Source: Pararhizobium sp. YC-54 (lineage in GTDB: Bacteria; Pseudomonadota; Alphaproteobacteria; Rhizobiales; Rhizobiaceae). From it: a DNA stretch of 64,000 nucleotides. The translations under genes and the position numbers were made by a program. The notes beneath the pieces are model-generated. The model was not told where the DNA came from, did no database searches, and worked only from the letters and a program-made list of their open reading frames with translations. Below are positions 37,491 through 48,029 of this stretch, in pieces (position 1 is the stretch's first letter; every line of letters starts with the position of its first letter). The stretch covers positions 186,001 through 250,000 of the forward strand of contig NZ_JAOYTH010000007.1 of assembly GCF_025847205.1 (NCBI RefSeq), read 5' to 3'.

Positions 37491-38870
37491 TCAAAGCGTA
37501 TCCTCGTTCCGTCCCGAGGGTTTTGCATTATGGACTTCTGCATATGTCGACGAGAACAGGACGCGGCGCTCCGGCCCCTGCCACACCAACTCTCCTTCCT
37601 TCATGAAGAAGTGCGTTCGGCCAGGAAACAGGCCTTGATCGAGTGGCACCAAGGCATTTGGATTGTGGTAGATCTCAATTTCATCTGCCCATGCCTCTTC
37701 ATATTGCGGGTCTTCGATGTCGATGGCGAATTCTATGGGGTCGCGAGATCCGGGCGTGTGATCGTAAAGGCCGCCGATCCGCCTGAGCTTGACCGCAGGG
37801 TCGCCGAACCCGGCGAGAACTCCCATCCGATTGAACTTAGCCACGCTACCCGCGTTCGAAAACAGAACTGCAGAGACGTTTTCGTTGCCTGGATGCGCGA
37901 AAAAATTGGTGGCAACAATCTTATTTCCCACCATGTGCTGTTTGAGCTTCTTTTCGATACCGCTTTTGTAGTCAGGATGATCCGGGCGCAGCTCTACTCC
38001 CACACCGTACAAATAGAAGGACAGAGCCGTGTGAGACCAGGTCATGGAAGCGGGCGAGTGAAAATCCATAATGGCGATTGCAAATGGATGCCCCTTGACG
38101 TCCGGCTGGTTCCAGTAGGCCTTTTTGGTCTTTGTAAACAATGGAGAGCCGAATTTCTGGGGCATCTCGTGCTCCATATAATGGGCGAAATCGGCTGGCG
38201 GTGGCGGTGGAGGTCCTTCCATGTCGAACTCAGCTCCACCTGTCGGATTAACTGTAACGGCCTCGACGAATAGCTTTTGGTCCCCCTTGGACAGCCTGAA
38301 ATCAGGAACCGCTCGGCTCTCGTCGAAAGCAAACCCGAGTTCCTTAAAGCTGGCAAAAAGATAGAGTTCCCAAAGTCGAGCTTCGTAACCTGACGTCTGA
38401 AAGTCCTTGACGAAGTTTCCATCGAGATCCGTGAACCACCTGGAGATCTCGCTCATCACCTCTCTGGCGGCAGATTGATGTCTGCTGTCACGAAGGTAAG
38501 CGAATCGCTTGTTCGGATTTCTGCTGCCGATATCGCCAAACAGATCGACCCCCGGCTTTCGTGCCGAAAATTCAGTGGGAAGCGGAACGCCCTTTTGAAT
38601 TGCCTTGAGGTCTTTCTGTATCGCGGCATCGGCGGCCCGCGCAGTCAGGAACGGCCCGCAGTTCGCGAAGGGCCTATAACGTCCCATGTGATCGCGGGTC
38701 AGGAGGACGTAGGCGAAGCGGGCAACTTTATCGAGCATGTAGGTCGTCCCGATGACGCGCTCGTCACTGGTCCCCCATGGCGTGTGCTCGGATAGCAGAC
38801 CGAGTGCTTGCGGGTTTCTTTCCCAGCCGCCCAATGCATTGAAACGAGCAGGCCGTAGCCTTGTCACCAT
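37491..38870 (-). CDS. Nuclease-like protein linked to WYL regulator
   Basis: 459 residues, soluble. The central region ELYLFASFKELGFAFDESRA, then VPDFRLSKGDQKLFVEAVTV, has the PD...x(9)...E layout of PD-(D/E)XK nucleases, but the final Lys is replaced (VEAVTV), so catalysis is uncertain. It begins 8 bp after the WYL regulator's stop on the same strand and is almost certainly cotranscribed with it. The WYL gene is itself divergent from the methylase operon. I do not recognise the rest of the protein; the role is inferred only from this context. Confidence 0.6.
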   Translation of the reverse strand: MVTRLRPARFNALGGWERNPQALGLLSEHTPWGTSDERVIGTTYMLDKVARFAYVLLTRDHMGRYRPFANCGPFLTARAADAAIQKDLKAIQKGVPLPTEFSARKPGVDLFGDIGSRNPNKRFAYLRDSRHQSAAREVMSEISRWFTDLDGNFVKDFQTSGYEARLWELYLFASFKELGFAFDESRAVPDFRLSKGDQKLFVEAVTVNPTGGAEFDMEGPPPPPPADFAHYMEHEMPQKFGSPLFTKTKKAYWNQPDVKGHPFAIAIMDFHSPASMTWSHTALSFYLYGVGVELRPDHPDYKSGIEKKLKQHMVGNKIVATNFFAHPGNENVSAVLFSNAGSVAKFNRMGVLAGFGDPAVKLRRIGGLYDHTPGSRDPIEFAIDIEDPQYEEAWADEIEIYHNPNALVPLDQGLFPGRTHFFMKEGELVWQGPERRVLFSSTYAEVHNAKPSGRNEDTL

Positions 38871-38878
38871 AATGATCT

Positions 38879-39844
38879 TTAAACCCGTTCTCTCGGTTTT
38901 TCTGTCGGCAGGGCTTCTCGGGAGCCGGGGCGATCGCAGCTGCGAATGTCAGAGTAATTTTTTATCCGGACGGGTCCACCCTCTTTTTGGCCACCCCGCA
39001 AGCGGAGTTGATCAAGGACATAGGGGACCATCGCCTTTCGCGGCTCGAATTCCACTGCGTAGCTTCCGTCCGTCAGGCTCATCCCGAATTCTCGAGCCGT
39101 CACCGCCGCTTGGCTGGGTGACAAGCCGTCGGCCAAGCCGAGCAAGATCCTTACTCTGTCGTGCCAGTGATCGTCGCGGGGCAAGGCAACTGTGTTTTCG
39201 CCTGGTGCCACTGACATGATCCGCGCAAGCGCCAGATCCCGGTAGGCCCGGTGACGATCATCCCAGCCTCGCACCAGCCACCTTTGGCCCGTGAAAATCA
39301 GAGCATGCGGCGAGAAGGAACGTTCGACCGGGTGCGGTGTGTTCATCGATTGATAGGTGATTGTCATTGTGCTTCCAGCGGTGATCGACTTGCAGACCAG
39401 AGCAAGCAGATCCTGGTCGATTGCGACCGGCAACGGCTGGACCGTATCGACCGAAGGAGCAAAGCCAAGCAATCGACTACGATCCTGGAGAGGCAAGGAT
39501 GCGGTCGCGGCGATCGTCGTTAGCACCGAACTGGGGTCGTCTCTTCCAAAGACCGGCTCGAAAACCTCCGTAGGTCGAAAACACTTCGCCGCAACGTCGT
39601 AGGCGAGGTTGCGCGGCGCAATTTCCCGATAACGCTGAAAATCGAGGGTTACATTGCTGATGCTGACATCGAACGTTGAGGCTACAGACCGTCGTCCAAC
39701 TTGGCCGGTCCAAAGCGCTGCCCGCTCGATGAATTGCAATCGACGCATCTGATCTGCACCGGGCAGCGCGTCCGCGAGTTTACGGGGGCGGCCGCGCTTT
39801 GCGGTGGGAGCGAATGCGATTGCACTTTTATCTCGACTAACCAT
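38879..39844 (-). CDS. WYL-domain regulator (BrxR/CapW-like)
   Basis: 321 residues. An N-terminal winged helix-turn-helix (~30-95: MRRLQFIERAALWTGQVGRR, SVASTFDVSISNVTLDFQRY) is followed by a WYL ligand domain (~125-215: YQSMNTPHPVERSFSPHALI, FTGQRWLVRGWDDRHRAYRD, LALARIM) and a C-terminal dimer-type extension (EFEPRKAMVPYVLDQLRLRG). This architecture matches BrxR/CapW repressors that silence BREX and CBASS loci until infection. The gene is divergent from the methylase gene, with an operator-like inverted repeat between them, and leads an operon with the 37491 gene. Confidence 0.85.
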   Translation of the reverse strand: MVSRDKSAIAFAPTAKRGRPRKLADALPGADQMRRLQFIERAALWTGQVGRRSVASTFDVSISNVTLDFQRYREIAPRNLAYDVAAKCFRPTEVFEPVFGRDDPSSVLTTIAATASLPLQDRSRLLGFAPSVDTVQPLPVAIDQDLLALVCKSITAGSTMTITYQSMNTPHPVERSFSPHALIFTGQRWLVRGWDDRHRAYRDLALARIMSVAPGENTVALPRDDHWHDRVRILLGLADGLSPSQAAVTAREFGMSLTDGSYAVEFEPRKAMVPYVLDQLRLRGGQKEGGPVRIKNYSDIRSCDRPGSREALPTEKPRERV

Positions 39845-39932
39845 CCAATTTATAATGACATTTCTTTAAAATATGTCTATCATTATTTTAATGAGGCTGG
39901 CCATCGATCAATCGATTGTACAGAGTGAACAA
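39845..39932. promoter_or_regulatory. Divergent promoter/operator of the WYL and methylase operons
   Basis: The only A/T-rich intergenic region of the cassette. TAATGACAT (39853-39861) faces ATGTC...TCATTA (39873-39885), giving nested inverted arms TAATGA/TCATTA and GACAT/ATGTC. WYL repressors of this type bind such palindromes, so mutual regulation is likely (inference). Confidence 0.5.
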
Positions 39933-42900
39933 ATGAATGAGCGCATCACGTTAACTGGGCCATGGGTGGCGGACTTCGGCTATGGCCAGGTCACGGGGGC
40001 GTTCGTGCGTAGCGATGATGCCGCAGTGGGCGTGCATCCATTTGCCCCCGAGCTACGCTCGATTTTTGGGCCCGAGCGAGGTCCTGGCGGAGACGCGGTC
40101 TTCTGCATCGATCGCGTTCCAACGGTTTGCCTGCTGGATCAGCGCCGGTTGAGCACGGACGCGCATGACCGGCGCGAGGAAGTGCGCGATTTTTGCGAGC
40201 GACTCTGGAATCAGAATCTTGCGCGTGTTGTCCTCATCACCGACCCGGAATGGCTTGAGGTCTGGTCGGTCGACAACCCGGACGCCGCGCCTCAAAGATA
40301 TGCGCTGAGCGAGCGTGAAGACGCGAGGAGGGCCTGGTCGGTCACCGGCCTCCTGGGAGGCGAGGCCCTGCGGGGGCGCGACAGCTGGTTCGACCCACAT
40401 AAACGTGTGGACAAGATCCTGCTCGACAATATCCTGGTGCTTGTCGAAAAGCTCTCCCTTTGCGGGTTGGACCCTGCTGCAGCAAGACGTCTGGTCGCTC
40501 GCCTGATATTCATTACCTATCTCGAAGATCGCGAGATCGTTGGAGAGACCTACCGGTCGCGCCGCGGTGTGCGGCCCTTGTTCGATCTCGTCAGAGAGCG
40601 CAACCGGACGGGCCTGCGGCAGCTCATCAACAAGCTGAGATCCGACTTCAATGGGGATTTCCTGACCACCGCCGATAGCGAACTGGGTTGGGAGAACCTG
40701 TCCGACGCAGCGTTCGGCTGGATAGAACAATTCCTCGGTCGCACGACGCTGCGCACCGGCCAGGCCAGTTTCTGGCGCTATGACTTCAGCCAGATTCCCA
40801 TTGAATTGATCGCCAGTATCTATGAAACATTTCTGGCATCCAAGGATGAAGGGGCGAACGAAGAGGGCGAAAACCAGACAAAACGCAAACAGGGTGCATA
40901 CTACACTCCTCGGCTTCTCGCTGACTGGGTTGTCGAGCTTGCGACGGCAGACAGAGATATTCTCCGCGAGAAGATTTTCGACGGAGCCTGTGGTTCGGGC
41001 ATGCTCTTGACCGCCGCGTTTCGGCGGCTTGTTCGGGCCTTTGAGGCTCGCAACGCTGTGGAAGGTCGCGTCACGGAGGCGGATTTCGCGACCCGCCGGA
41101 AGTTGCTTCTCGACCACATCTTCGGTGGCGACATTGACGAAGACGCCTGCCAACTGACGGCCTTCAGCCTTTACCTTGCTTTATTGTCCGATCTCACACC
41201 CCGTGACCTCGTGGAACTGCGAAACGGCGGCGAGAAGCTGCCGACGCTTGCAAACAACATCCGGCGCGGCACCGAAGGCGATTTCTTTGGGACGGCCAGC
41301 GAAGCAGCCAACCGCGAACGCTTTACACTTTTCCTCTCCAATCCGCCGTGGCGTGAAATGCGTCGAGACGAGGCATCGGCCGTAGCAGTCGAAAACTGGC
41401 GGTCTCGGCAGGAAGGCCCCATTCCCCATATTCCCAAGCGCCAGATCGCCACGGCTTTCGCGCTTGGCGCCGCCGACACGCTGTCGGCCGGCGGCCGGGT
41501 TGCACTCATCTTGCCGGTAACGCCTTTCGTCTCGGGAGATGCCACGCAACGTGACTTTCGAGCGCATCTTTTGGGACGATACCGGATCGATAAGATCGTC
41601 AACTTTTCCGACATGCGGCGGTTGATTTTCGCTGACGCGGTGCATCCTTTCGTGGTTCTAATTGCAACCGCCCGCGATCGTCGCAGCCGCTTTTCAAGTA
41701 TCGAGCGTGAAAGCTTTGAATATTGGACGCCGAAGACTGACATATCGCTCGCATTCGGGCGACTTGCTGTCCATGGTGGTGATCGGGCAGATCTCCCCTC
41801 AACCGCTCTCCTCGGTGACGAGGCTCAACTTGCGGTTCGCTATTGGGGAACAAACCCCGATATCGCCCTTCTTCAGCGGCTAAAAAGGCGGGGCAGTATC
41901 AAGGATCTGACCCGGGCCGGGTGGCTCGATGCGAAGGGTTTCCACGCTCAGGACAATGATCGTCGTCGGCCCGCGGACAAACGAGACACGGACGTGCCGG
42001 ATTGGATGTCCGAGGCTGGTTTCCTGCCGGCGACAGCTTTACCTAAGGATGTCCCTTTCGTGCCTGCGGCGGTTCTGCGCAAATTTCCCTATGAGCGCAT
42101 TGCGCGGGTTCCCGACGAACGCCTCTTTCGCGGGCCGCGGGTGCTCTGGACCGATGGCGCTCATCCTGAAGACGGCGTGAAGGCAGCTTACGCCGAAGCG
42201 CCGTTTTCCTATCAGCATTCGCTTGCCGTCCTGTCTGCGCCCGACACGGATGACGGGCGCCTGACGGCCCGTTTCCTCACAGTCTACCTACGGTCTCCGA
42301 TGGGGGTCTGGCTTCTGCTGCTGTTAAGCAGCAGCGTGGCTTCCGAACGTCCAAAACTCCACGTGCGGGAGGCCATGGACTGGCCATTCTGGTCGCTGGA
42401 GCGTCACCCTGCTCAGGAACGTGCACGTGCGATCATGACGGAAGTGGACGAGCTGCTGGCGTCCGTCGAGAATGCGCATGAACTCATGCAGGCATACCAA
42501 TGGACCGAGGTGCGAACACGCGCCAATTCCCTCGTCTATGCCTATTTTCAGTTGACGCCGAATGAGATCGCGATGATCGAGGAATTGTCGACATTCGCAG
42601 GAGCCGCACTTCAGCCGGCAAGCCTCAGTCATCGCGCATTATTGAAGCCGCTGCGTCGCGCGCCATCGATGGGGCTCATGCAGAATTATGCGTCGGCCTT
42701 ATCAGAGACGCTGACGGCATGGCGCGATACCACGGGCGGTGTCGGTGACATTCACGTCGCGACCTGGACGGGCCGCAGCGTGCCAATGGGAGCGGCGGTG
42801 CTTTCGCTCGGCACCAAGCCACCGCCCGATCGGTTCGACGATGACAGCATTCTTGAGGTATTGGCGAAAGCGCTCGAACGGGTCACCGCTTATTCACCGG

Positions 42901-43064
42901 ATAGCCTTTTGACAATTCCCGATGTTGCAATCGTTGATGGCCCCATTGTATTTCTCATAAAGCCTCTGGTTTCGCGGTTCTGGATGCGGCGCTGCGCAAT
43001 TGAGGATGCCAATCAGCTGGCCTTGCAATTGCAAGGCCTCACCAAACGTCAGGTCCGCGCATGA
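39933..43064 (+). CDS. Large N6-adenine DNA methyltransferase
   Basis: 1043 residues. It has a helical N-terminal region (~1-300), then the methylase core: QGAYYTPRLLADWVV, motif I FDGACGSGMLL near 350 (SAM binding), a GGDIDEDACQL motif, and motif IV NPPW near 470 (catalytic, adenine). A target-recognition-like C-terminal half (~650-1043) follows. Size and layout resemble PglX/type IIG-type single-chain methylases, but no nuclease motif was seen in the chain itself. The start at 39933 has only a weak ribosome site. Its stop overlaps the next gene (ATGA), so restriction is probably encoded there. Probable role: self-DNA marking in the cassette. Confidence 0.85.
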   Translation: MNERITLTGPWVADFGYGQVTGAFVRSDDAAVGVHPFAPELRSIFGPERGPGGDAVFCIDRVPTVCLLDQRRLSTDAHDRREEVRDFCERLWNQNLARVVLITDPEWLEVWSVDNPDAAPQRYALSEREDARRAWSVTGLLGGEALRGRDSWFDPHKRVDKILLDNILVLVEKLSLCGLDPAAARRLVARLIFITYLEDREIVGETYRSRRGVRPLFDLVRERNRTGLRQLINKLRSDFNGDFLTTADSELGWENLSDAAFGWIEQFLGRTTLRTGQASFWRYDFSQIPIELIASIYETFLASKDEGANEEGENQTKRKQGAYYTPRLLADWVVELATADRDILREKIFDGACGSGMLLTAAFRRLVRAFEARNAVEGRVTEADFATRRKLLLDHIFGGDIDEDACQLTAFSLYLALLSDLTPRDLVELRNGGEKLPTLANNIRRGTEGDFFGTASEAANRERFTLFLSNPPWREMRRDEASAVAVENWRSRQEGPIPHIPKRQIATAFALGAADTLSAGGRVALILPVTPFVSGDATQRDFRAHLLGRYRIDKIVNFSDMRRLIFADAVHPFVVLIATARDRRSRFSSIERESFEYWTPKTDISLAFGRLAVHGGDRADLPSTALLGDEAQLAVRYWGTNPDIALLQRLKRRGSIKDLTRAGWLDAKGFHAQDNDRRRPADKRDTDVPDWMSEAGFLPATALPKDVPFVPAAVLRKFPYERIARVPDERLFRGPRVLWTDGAHPEDGVKAAYAEAPFSYQHSLAVLSAPDTDDGRLTARFLTVYLRSPMGVWLLLLLSSSVASERPKLHVREAMDWPFWSLERHPAQERARAIMTEVDELLASVENAHELMQAYQWTEVRTRANSLVYAYFQLTPNEIAMIEELSTFAGAALQPASLSHRALLKPLRRAPSMGLMQNYASALSETLTAWRDTTGGVGDIHVATWTGRSVPMGAAVLSLGTKPPPDRFDDDSILEVLAKALERVTAYSPDSLLTIPDVAIVDGPIVFLIKPLVSRFWMRRCAIEDANQLALQLQGLTKRQVRA
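43019..43038. repeat. 20-bp perfect palindrome at the methylase 3' end
   Basis: GGCCTTGCAATTGCAAGGCC is an exact inverted repeat inside the coding sequence, 23 bp before the start of the next gene. It could fold in mRNA and tune coupling to the nuclease gene, or be chance. Confidence 0.5.
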
Positions 43065-43744
43065 CGCAATTGGCGGGCCTGATCGAAGATTCGCCTTGGG
43101 TCTATGTCGTGCGGCGCCCGCCGGCTTCGGACATTTTGAAGTATCTCGTGGAAAAGTGGCTGGAGTACGAGCAGCTATATTCCGGTGTCGGCCAACCGTT
43201 TTCCAACCGCAATGAGCCCGAGCTCACCGAAGGTCTTGCCGCCTATCTCGGTGAAAAATACGACGCTGGCCACCAGCCCTTCCACGGCGAGTTTTTTGCT
43301 GAACTTCGGCGCTACGATCTTTTGCCAGATGGCAAGCGGACGATCATCGGACGCTCGGATATCGAATGGCGGTTGTTCGGATCGCCGAATTTCACCGTTG
43401 AATTCAAGATTATCGGCGGCGGCAGGCCAGCCAAGGCCTATGTCGCAGATGGCATGATCCGCTTTGTCGATGGGCGGTACGGGCAACGGTCCACCGAGGG
43501 CGCAATGTGGGCATTCTTCCGACCCGGCTCTAAGGAAATTCCAGCGGATGTAGAGGCGCTGATTGACGCGCATATTGAGCCCCTGCGATGCCAAATCGAG
43601 AACGGCTTGCATCGGATCGCACCATCGATCGTTGCCCCTGGGACAGCTAGTTTTGATTCTCTCCATCTGCGCGAACCTCACGCGCCGATGATCCGATTGG
43701 CGCACGTCTTCGTCAATATATCTCCGCAGCAACCAGGTGTCTGA
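43061..43744 (+). CDS. PD-(D/E)XK-type nuclease, restriction partner
   Basis: 227 residues. SDIEWRLFGSPNFTVEFKII carries the D...(E)xK catalytic array (D in RSDIEW, E-F-K after the strand), the core of a PD-(D/E)XK nuclease. Preceding helices (WLEYEQLYSGVGQPFSNRNE) look like the usual start of such a fold. Translation is coupled to the methylase by ATGA overlap. Likely the cutting subunit of the modification/restriction pair; no site specificity can be read. Confidence 0.65.
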   Translation: MTQLAGLIEDSPWVYVVRRPPASDILKYLVEKWLEYEQLYSGVGQPFSNRNEPELTEGLAAYLGEKYDAGHQPFHGEFFAELRRYDLLPDGKRTIIGRSDIEWRLFGSPNFTVEFKIIGGGRPAKAYVADGMIRFVDGRYGQRSTEGAMWAFFRPGSKEIPADVEALIDAHIEPLRCQIENGLHRIAPSIVAPGTASFDSLHLREPHAPMIRLAHVFVNISPQQPGV

Positions 43745-43799
43745 CCAGCGATTGATGACGTCTGCAAGGGCCAGTTGAAATCGACCGACATGAAAACTG

Positions 43800-46700
43800 T
43801 TGAGCGAGCTGCGCTTTCGATTGATCCCGGTGACGATCCCTCCCTATTGTTGGCACATGACCCTAGAGCTCCTCGACAGACGCGTATCGGTTAGCATTGA
43901 CGACCAGACGGTCGAGTTGCCTCTCAGCAGGCTGCGGCACCTGCCCTATCTCGTCCTTCTGGGTGAGCCTGGGTTGGGCAAGACCACCGCGCTTGAGTAC
44001 GAGGCAGGGCAGGAAAGCGTGGAGGTCGTAACATGCCGAGAGGTCATGAACGGTATGGCGGTGGCAGGGGAATCGACCGTTTATCTGGATGCTCTTGACG
44101 AATACCGCTCCGGAGAAAACAGTAAAGACAAGCTTTTGCAACTCGCCCATATGATCGCCGAAAGCGATCTGCGGCGATGGCGTTTGTCGTGTCGGGTAGA
44201 AGACTGGCGCGCGACGGCCGATTTATCAGCAATGCGCAGAGCCGCACGCAACCAGCCAATCGCTGTTGCTCGTCTTCTTCCGCTGGAAGAAGACGAGGCC
44301 TTGGTCGTTCTCAAGGGACTAGGTGCGGGCGACCCGCAGGCCTTCGTTGACGAGGCCCGAACCCGTGGCGCCACCGCGTTTCTCGAAAGTCCGTTAAGTT
44401 TGCGTCTGCTGCACTCGGCCGTCGTCCTCGACGGGGTCTGGCCGCGCACACGGTTTGGTCTGTTTGATAGGGCAGTTCTCGCTCTCGCACACGAATACGA
44501 TCCGGCGCGCGAGTACGATCCAAGGCCTGGGGTCGACGACATAATCGGCGCTGCGGAGTTGATGTGTTTTTATCTTCTTGTCACCGGCGGAAATGCACTT
44601 TGGCGGTCAAACGCACTGCCTATCGGCAAGGCCGACGGAGATTTTGTTCCTCTTCAGTCTTTGCCGGTCGCACAATCGCTGGCCAGATTTTCGTTGGACA
44701 CGGCAATCTTTCGTGGCGAGGGGCAAAGCTTCGAACCTGCACATCGAACCATCGCCGAGTTTCTCGCCGGCCGCTTTTTGGCAAGAATCGTATTGGGCGT
44801 CGCGGGTGCTGAACGGTTCCCTCTTTGCCGCGCGGTCGCGTTGATTACGAGCCACGATCGCAAGGCGCCGAGCGAGCTGAGGGGTCTCTATGCGTGGTTT
44901 GCGGCCCATCTTTCGAAACTGGGAGATCCTCACGGCGCAGTTTCGTTGATTGAGCAGGATGCCGCAACCGTTCTTGCCTATGGTGACGCCGCGGCGTTTG
45001 CGACCGAAGGGCGCAAAGCGATCCTCCTTAACCTGGACCGGGACGATCCGTTTTTCCTGTCGTCGAGAGATCGGACAACTGTGATCGGCGGCTTGGCCGG
45101 GGATGACCTAGTCTCGGATTTCAGTTCGATACTCGCCCGCAAGGTGAACAGTCATTTGCAGGTGACAGTTTTACGGGCGCTGGAAGAAGGTCCGCCGATT
45201 AATGCCATGCAGGAAAAACTGCATCACCTCGTCCTTTCACCCGACCGTCCGGGCTGGCTACGAAGACGCGCTGCCCAGGCATGGCTGCGAGGCGGCCGTG
45301 ACGGACAGGCCCTCCGCCGGCTGTATCAGGAGCTTACCTCTGCTTCCATCACCTACGACCAGGTTTCGCTCAGGGTCGATCTGCTCGCGGCGATGGCGCC
45401 CGAAGGGCGCAAACCCGAGGATGTTCGTCAACTTCTTCTCGATCTCAATCAATTGCCTTCCGATCGGGAGGATGGTGTGGAGGAGCGGGGCGCTTTGATG
45501 GCTTTAATGATCGAGCTGAAACAGTCACCGATCCCTGTCTTGTTCGACGCCCGGATCCTCGACCCGTCACCGGATGGGCGAGGTTCAAAAACCGAGGTTC
45601 GGCACTTCCTGCAACAGATCCTTTCTGCGGCGATCACTGCGCGTCCGGACCTTGATGCAAAACAGCTCTGGTCCTGGATCAGGAATATCCGCGAATATGA
45701 GTGGGATAGACTTGAAGATGAGCTTGTTCGGTCTATCGGCGCATGGATGGATCATGATCGCGACAAGCGCGAAGTCGAGTTTTTCTGCGCATTGATGGAT
45801 GACAGTCCAGCCGATCAAGGGGCCTGGATGATCCCCAATCATTTTATCGGCGTCGTGCGGAGGCTTCCCACCCTAGCCCTGGTAGAAAGCCTTCTGGCGC
45901 TTGCGGAGCGGGAAAGCCAGCCGCCCCGTCGTCGCCGGCTCTTTGAGGTTGCGGCCTACGCTGCACGCACAGAAGCATTGTGGCCGGCCTTACAGCCGCG
46001 CATCGTTTCGGCGTTGAAACTGGAAAAGGGGTTCTCGGCTTTCATCAAATCCCTCCTCGCCAATCCCAACAGGGCGTGGGAAGTTGGCGAGAAGAAGCGG
46101 AAAAAGAAGGAGGAGGCGCAAACTGACGCCGCACGCGCGAGAAATATCGCCGAGCTTGGTTTAAAGGTAGAGGAAATCGCCTCTGGCCGAGCAGACCAAT
46201 TCGGTGCTCTGAAATGGGCGTCGACCATTATCGGAACGCGGTCATTTCTAAAACGAAAAGGCCGCTGGTGGAGATCGAGCGTTTCACAGACGCGCGCATT
46301 ACCGCAGCGATTGCCGAAGGCTTTTTACAGTTCGCGATTCACACTGACATCAAGGTGAAGAGCTGGGATCTCGGCAAAGCCAGGGCACAAAACGGTAGCT
46401 ATGCTCAAGAATACGTTGTCGCAGCCGGCATTCATCAGGCCCTGTTGAAAGGCAGGGAACACGAGCTTGCGGGTTGTGCGCCAGTCATCGCAATTGTCGC
46501 GATCCGGCAGAACTATTTCAGCGGAGACGAATCGCCCAGCTTGGCGTCCTGGGCTTTGCGGACACTCGCCGAGAATGCTGAGGCAGGTGCCGAGGAACTG
46601 CTATCCTATTGGAATGCCGCTCTCGACGCCGGCGGTGCAGATCTCGACGGAATTCATTACCTGCTGTCGTCGACGGAACGAAACCTGGCTATCCTTGTCC

Positions 46701-47908
46701 TAACGGAACTACTCCTGGCGAAGCCGGATCTGCCCGCCCCCGCACTTAGACAGGCACTGGTTGGCTGCGCGAGCCTATTATCAGCCGGTGAGATGCTCGC
46801 TCTTGTCGAGCTTGCCCGTGTCGCCAATGTTGGCGAGGGAGCGAGAGCGCTGTGGAATTTTATCGACCTCGCACTTGATCCATTGCGTTTCGAGCTGGGT
46901 CATTCACGGGAGCTGCTTTCCGCAGCGTTGCTCGCTCCCGACGGCGAACTGGCGACTAAATTCAACGATCTTTGCCCAAATCTAGAGGAATTGGATCGCA
47001 TCCGGATCAACGTGTTCGCGAACAATAATCCCGCAGAGGACAGGGATTGGGCGGAGCCTGGAAGTATCAGCCGGATCGTGAGGGGAGCAATAAACCGGCT
47101 GGGCGCTTCTTCCGACATGAGAGCAGGTGGTATTCTGAGGTCAGTGCTTTCTGGCACAGATCAGAGTTGGACGCCTTACGTCGTGCATGCGGCGGCCGAG
47201 CACGACAGGATCATGCGCGACAATCTGTTCACCGCTCCGTCCATAGGGGTTTTAAAAGCGTCCCTCGAGGGCGGGCCACCCGCCAATCCTGACGACCTCG
47301 TTGCCGTGGTGCTTGAGGAAATCGAGCGCTACCGAAGAACATTGCGGACGGGCACGGAAACGCCTTGGAAGAGTTATTGGAACACTGACAGATATGGCAA
47401 CGCAACCGAACCGCGCATAGAGAACGAGTGTCGAGACAGGTTGCTGGAGTTGCTCCGCCCGCGGCTTGAGCGCTACGGCATCGCCGCCAGTCTCCCCGAG
47501 GCAAGACGAGCAGAAAACACCCGCGTCGATGTTCTACTGATCTCGCACGCCGGAAAAAACCTGCCCATCGAAGCGAAGCGGCATTTCAACGACGAGCTTT
47601 GGTCTGCACCTGTGGCTCAACTGAGCGGCTACGCCGCTGATGCGGGAGCATGCGGCTATGGAATCTATCTGGTTTTCTGGTTCGGCGCGGAATTTCCAGT
47701 TCCTGCCCGAAAGGACCAGAAGGAGCGTCCCTCAGATGCCAAGGGGCTTGAGAATATTCTGCTTGGGGATCTGCCACCGGCTTTGCGACAGCAAACATCA
47801 ATCATTGTTCTGAATGTCGAGCGTGCGATAGCGCACCCTCCGATTTTGACGCCAGCTGCGAAGAAGAAAACGCAAGGCAAGGCCTCTGGCGCAGGCAACC
47901 GGCGATGA
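43800..47908 (+). pseudogene. NACHT-like NTPase with C-terminal nuclease, frameshifted
   Basis: Two overlapping frames (43800-46358 and 46214-47908) form one ~1369-residue protein. The N-terminal P-loop region has VLLGEPGLGKTTAL (Walker A, ~residue 55) and STVYLDALDEYRSG (Walker B, LD-x-LDE as in NACHT/STAND NTPases). A long alpha-helical middle looks like HEAT/TPR-type repeats. The C-terminal region, near nt 47520-47590, has RVDVLLISHAGKNLPIEAKR, a PD-(D/E)XK array. The break is near nt 46217-46235: KWAS then reads VDHYRNAV in the other frame, and one added base after TGGGC restores it. The start is uncertain (TTG 43800 or ATG 43857). The effector lies at the C-terminus, unlike classical Avs. 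Confidence 0.65.
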
Positions 47909-48029
47909 CAGCATTCGGGTTACAATCGCGGTCCTGGGTATGCGACGGGGACAATGACTGCGATTTACGTCTGATCGGCGGGTTCATTGACCGCCGATCG
48001 ACCCTCTCAACAGCGCCTTAGGTATCGAC

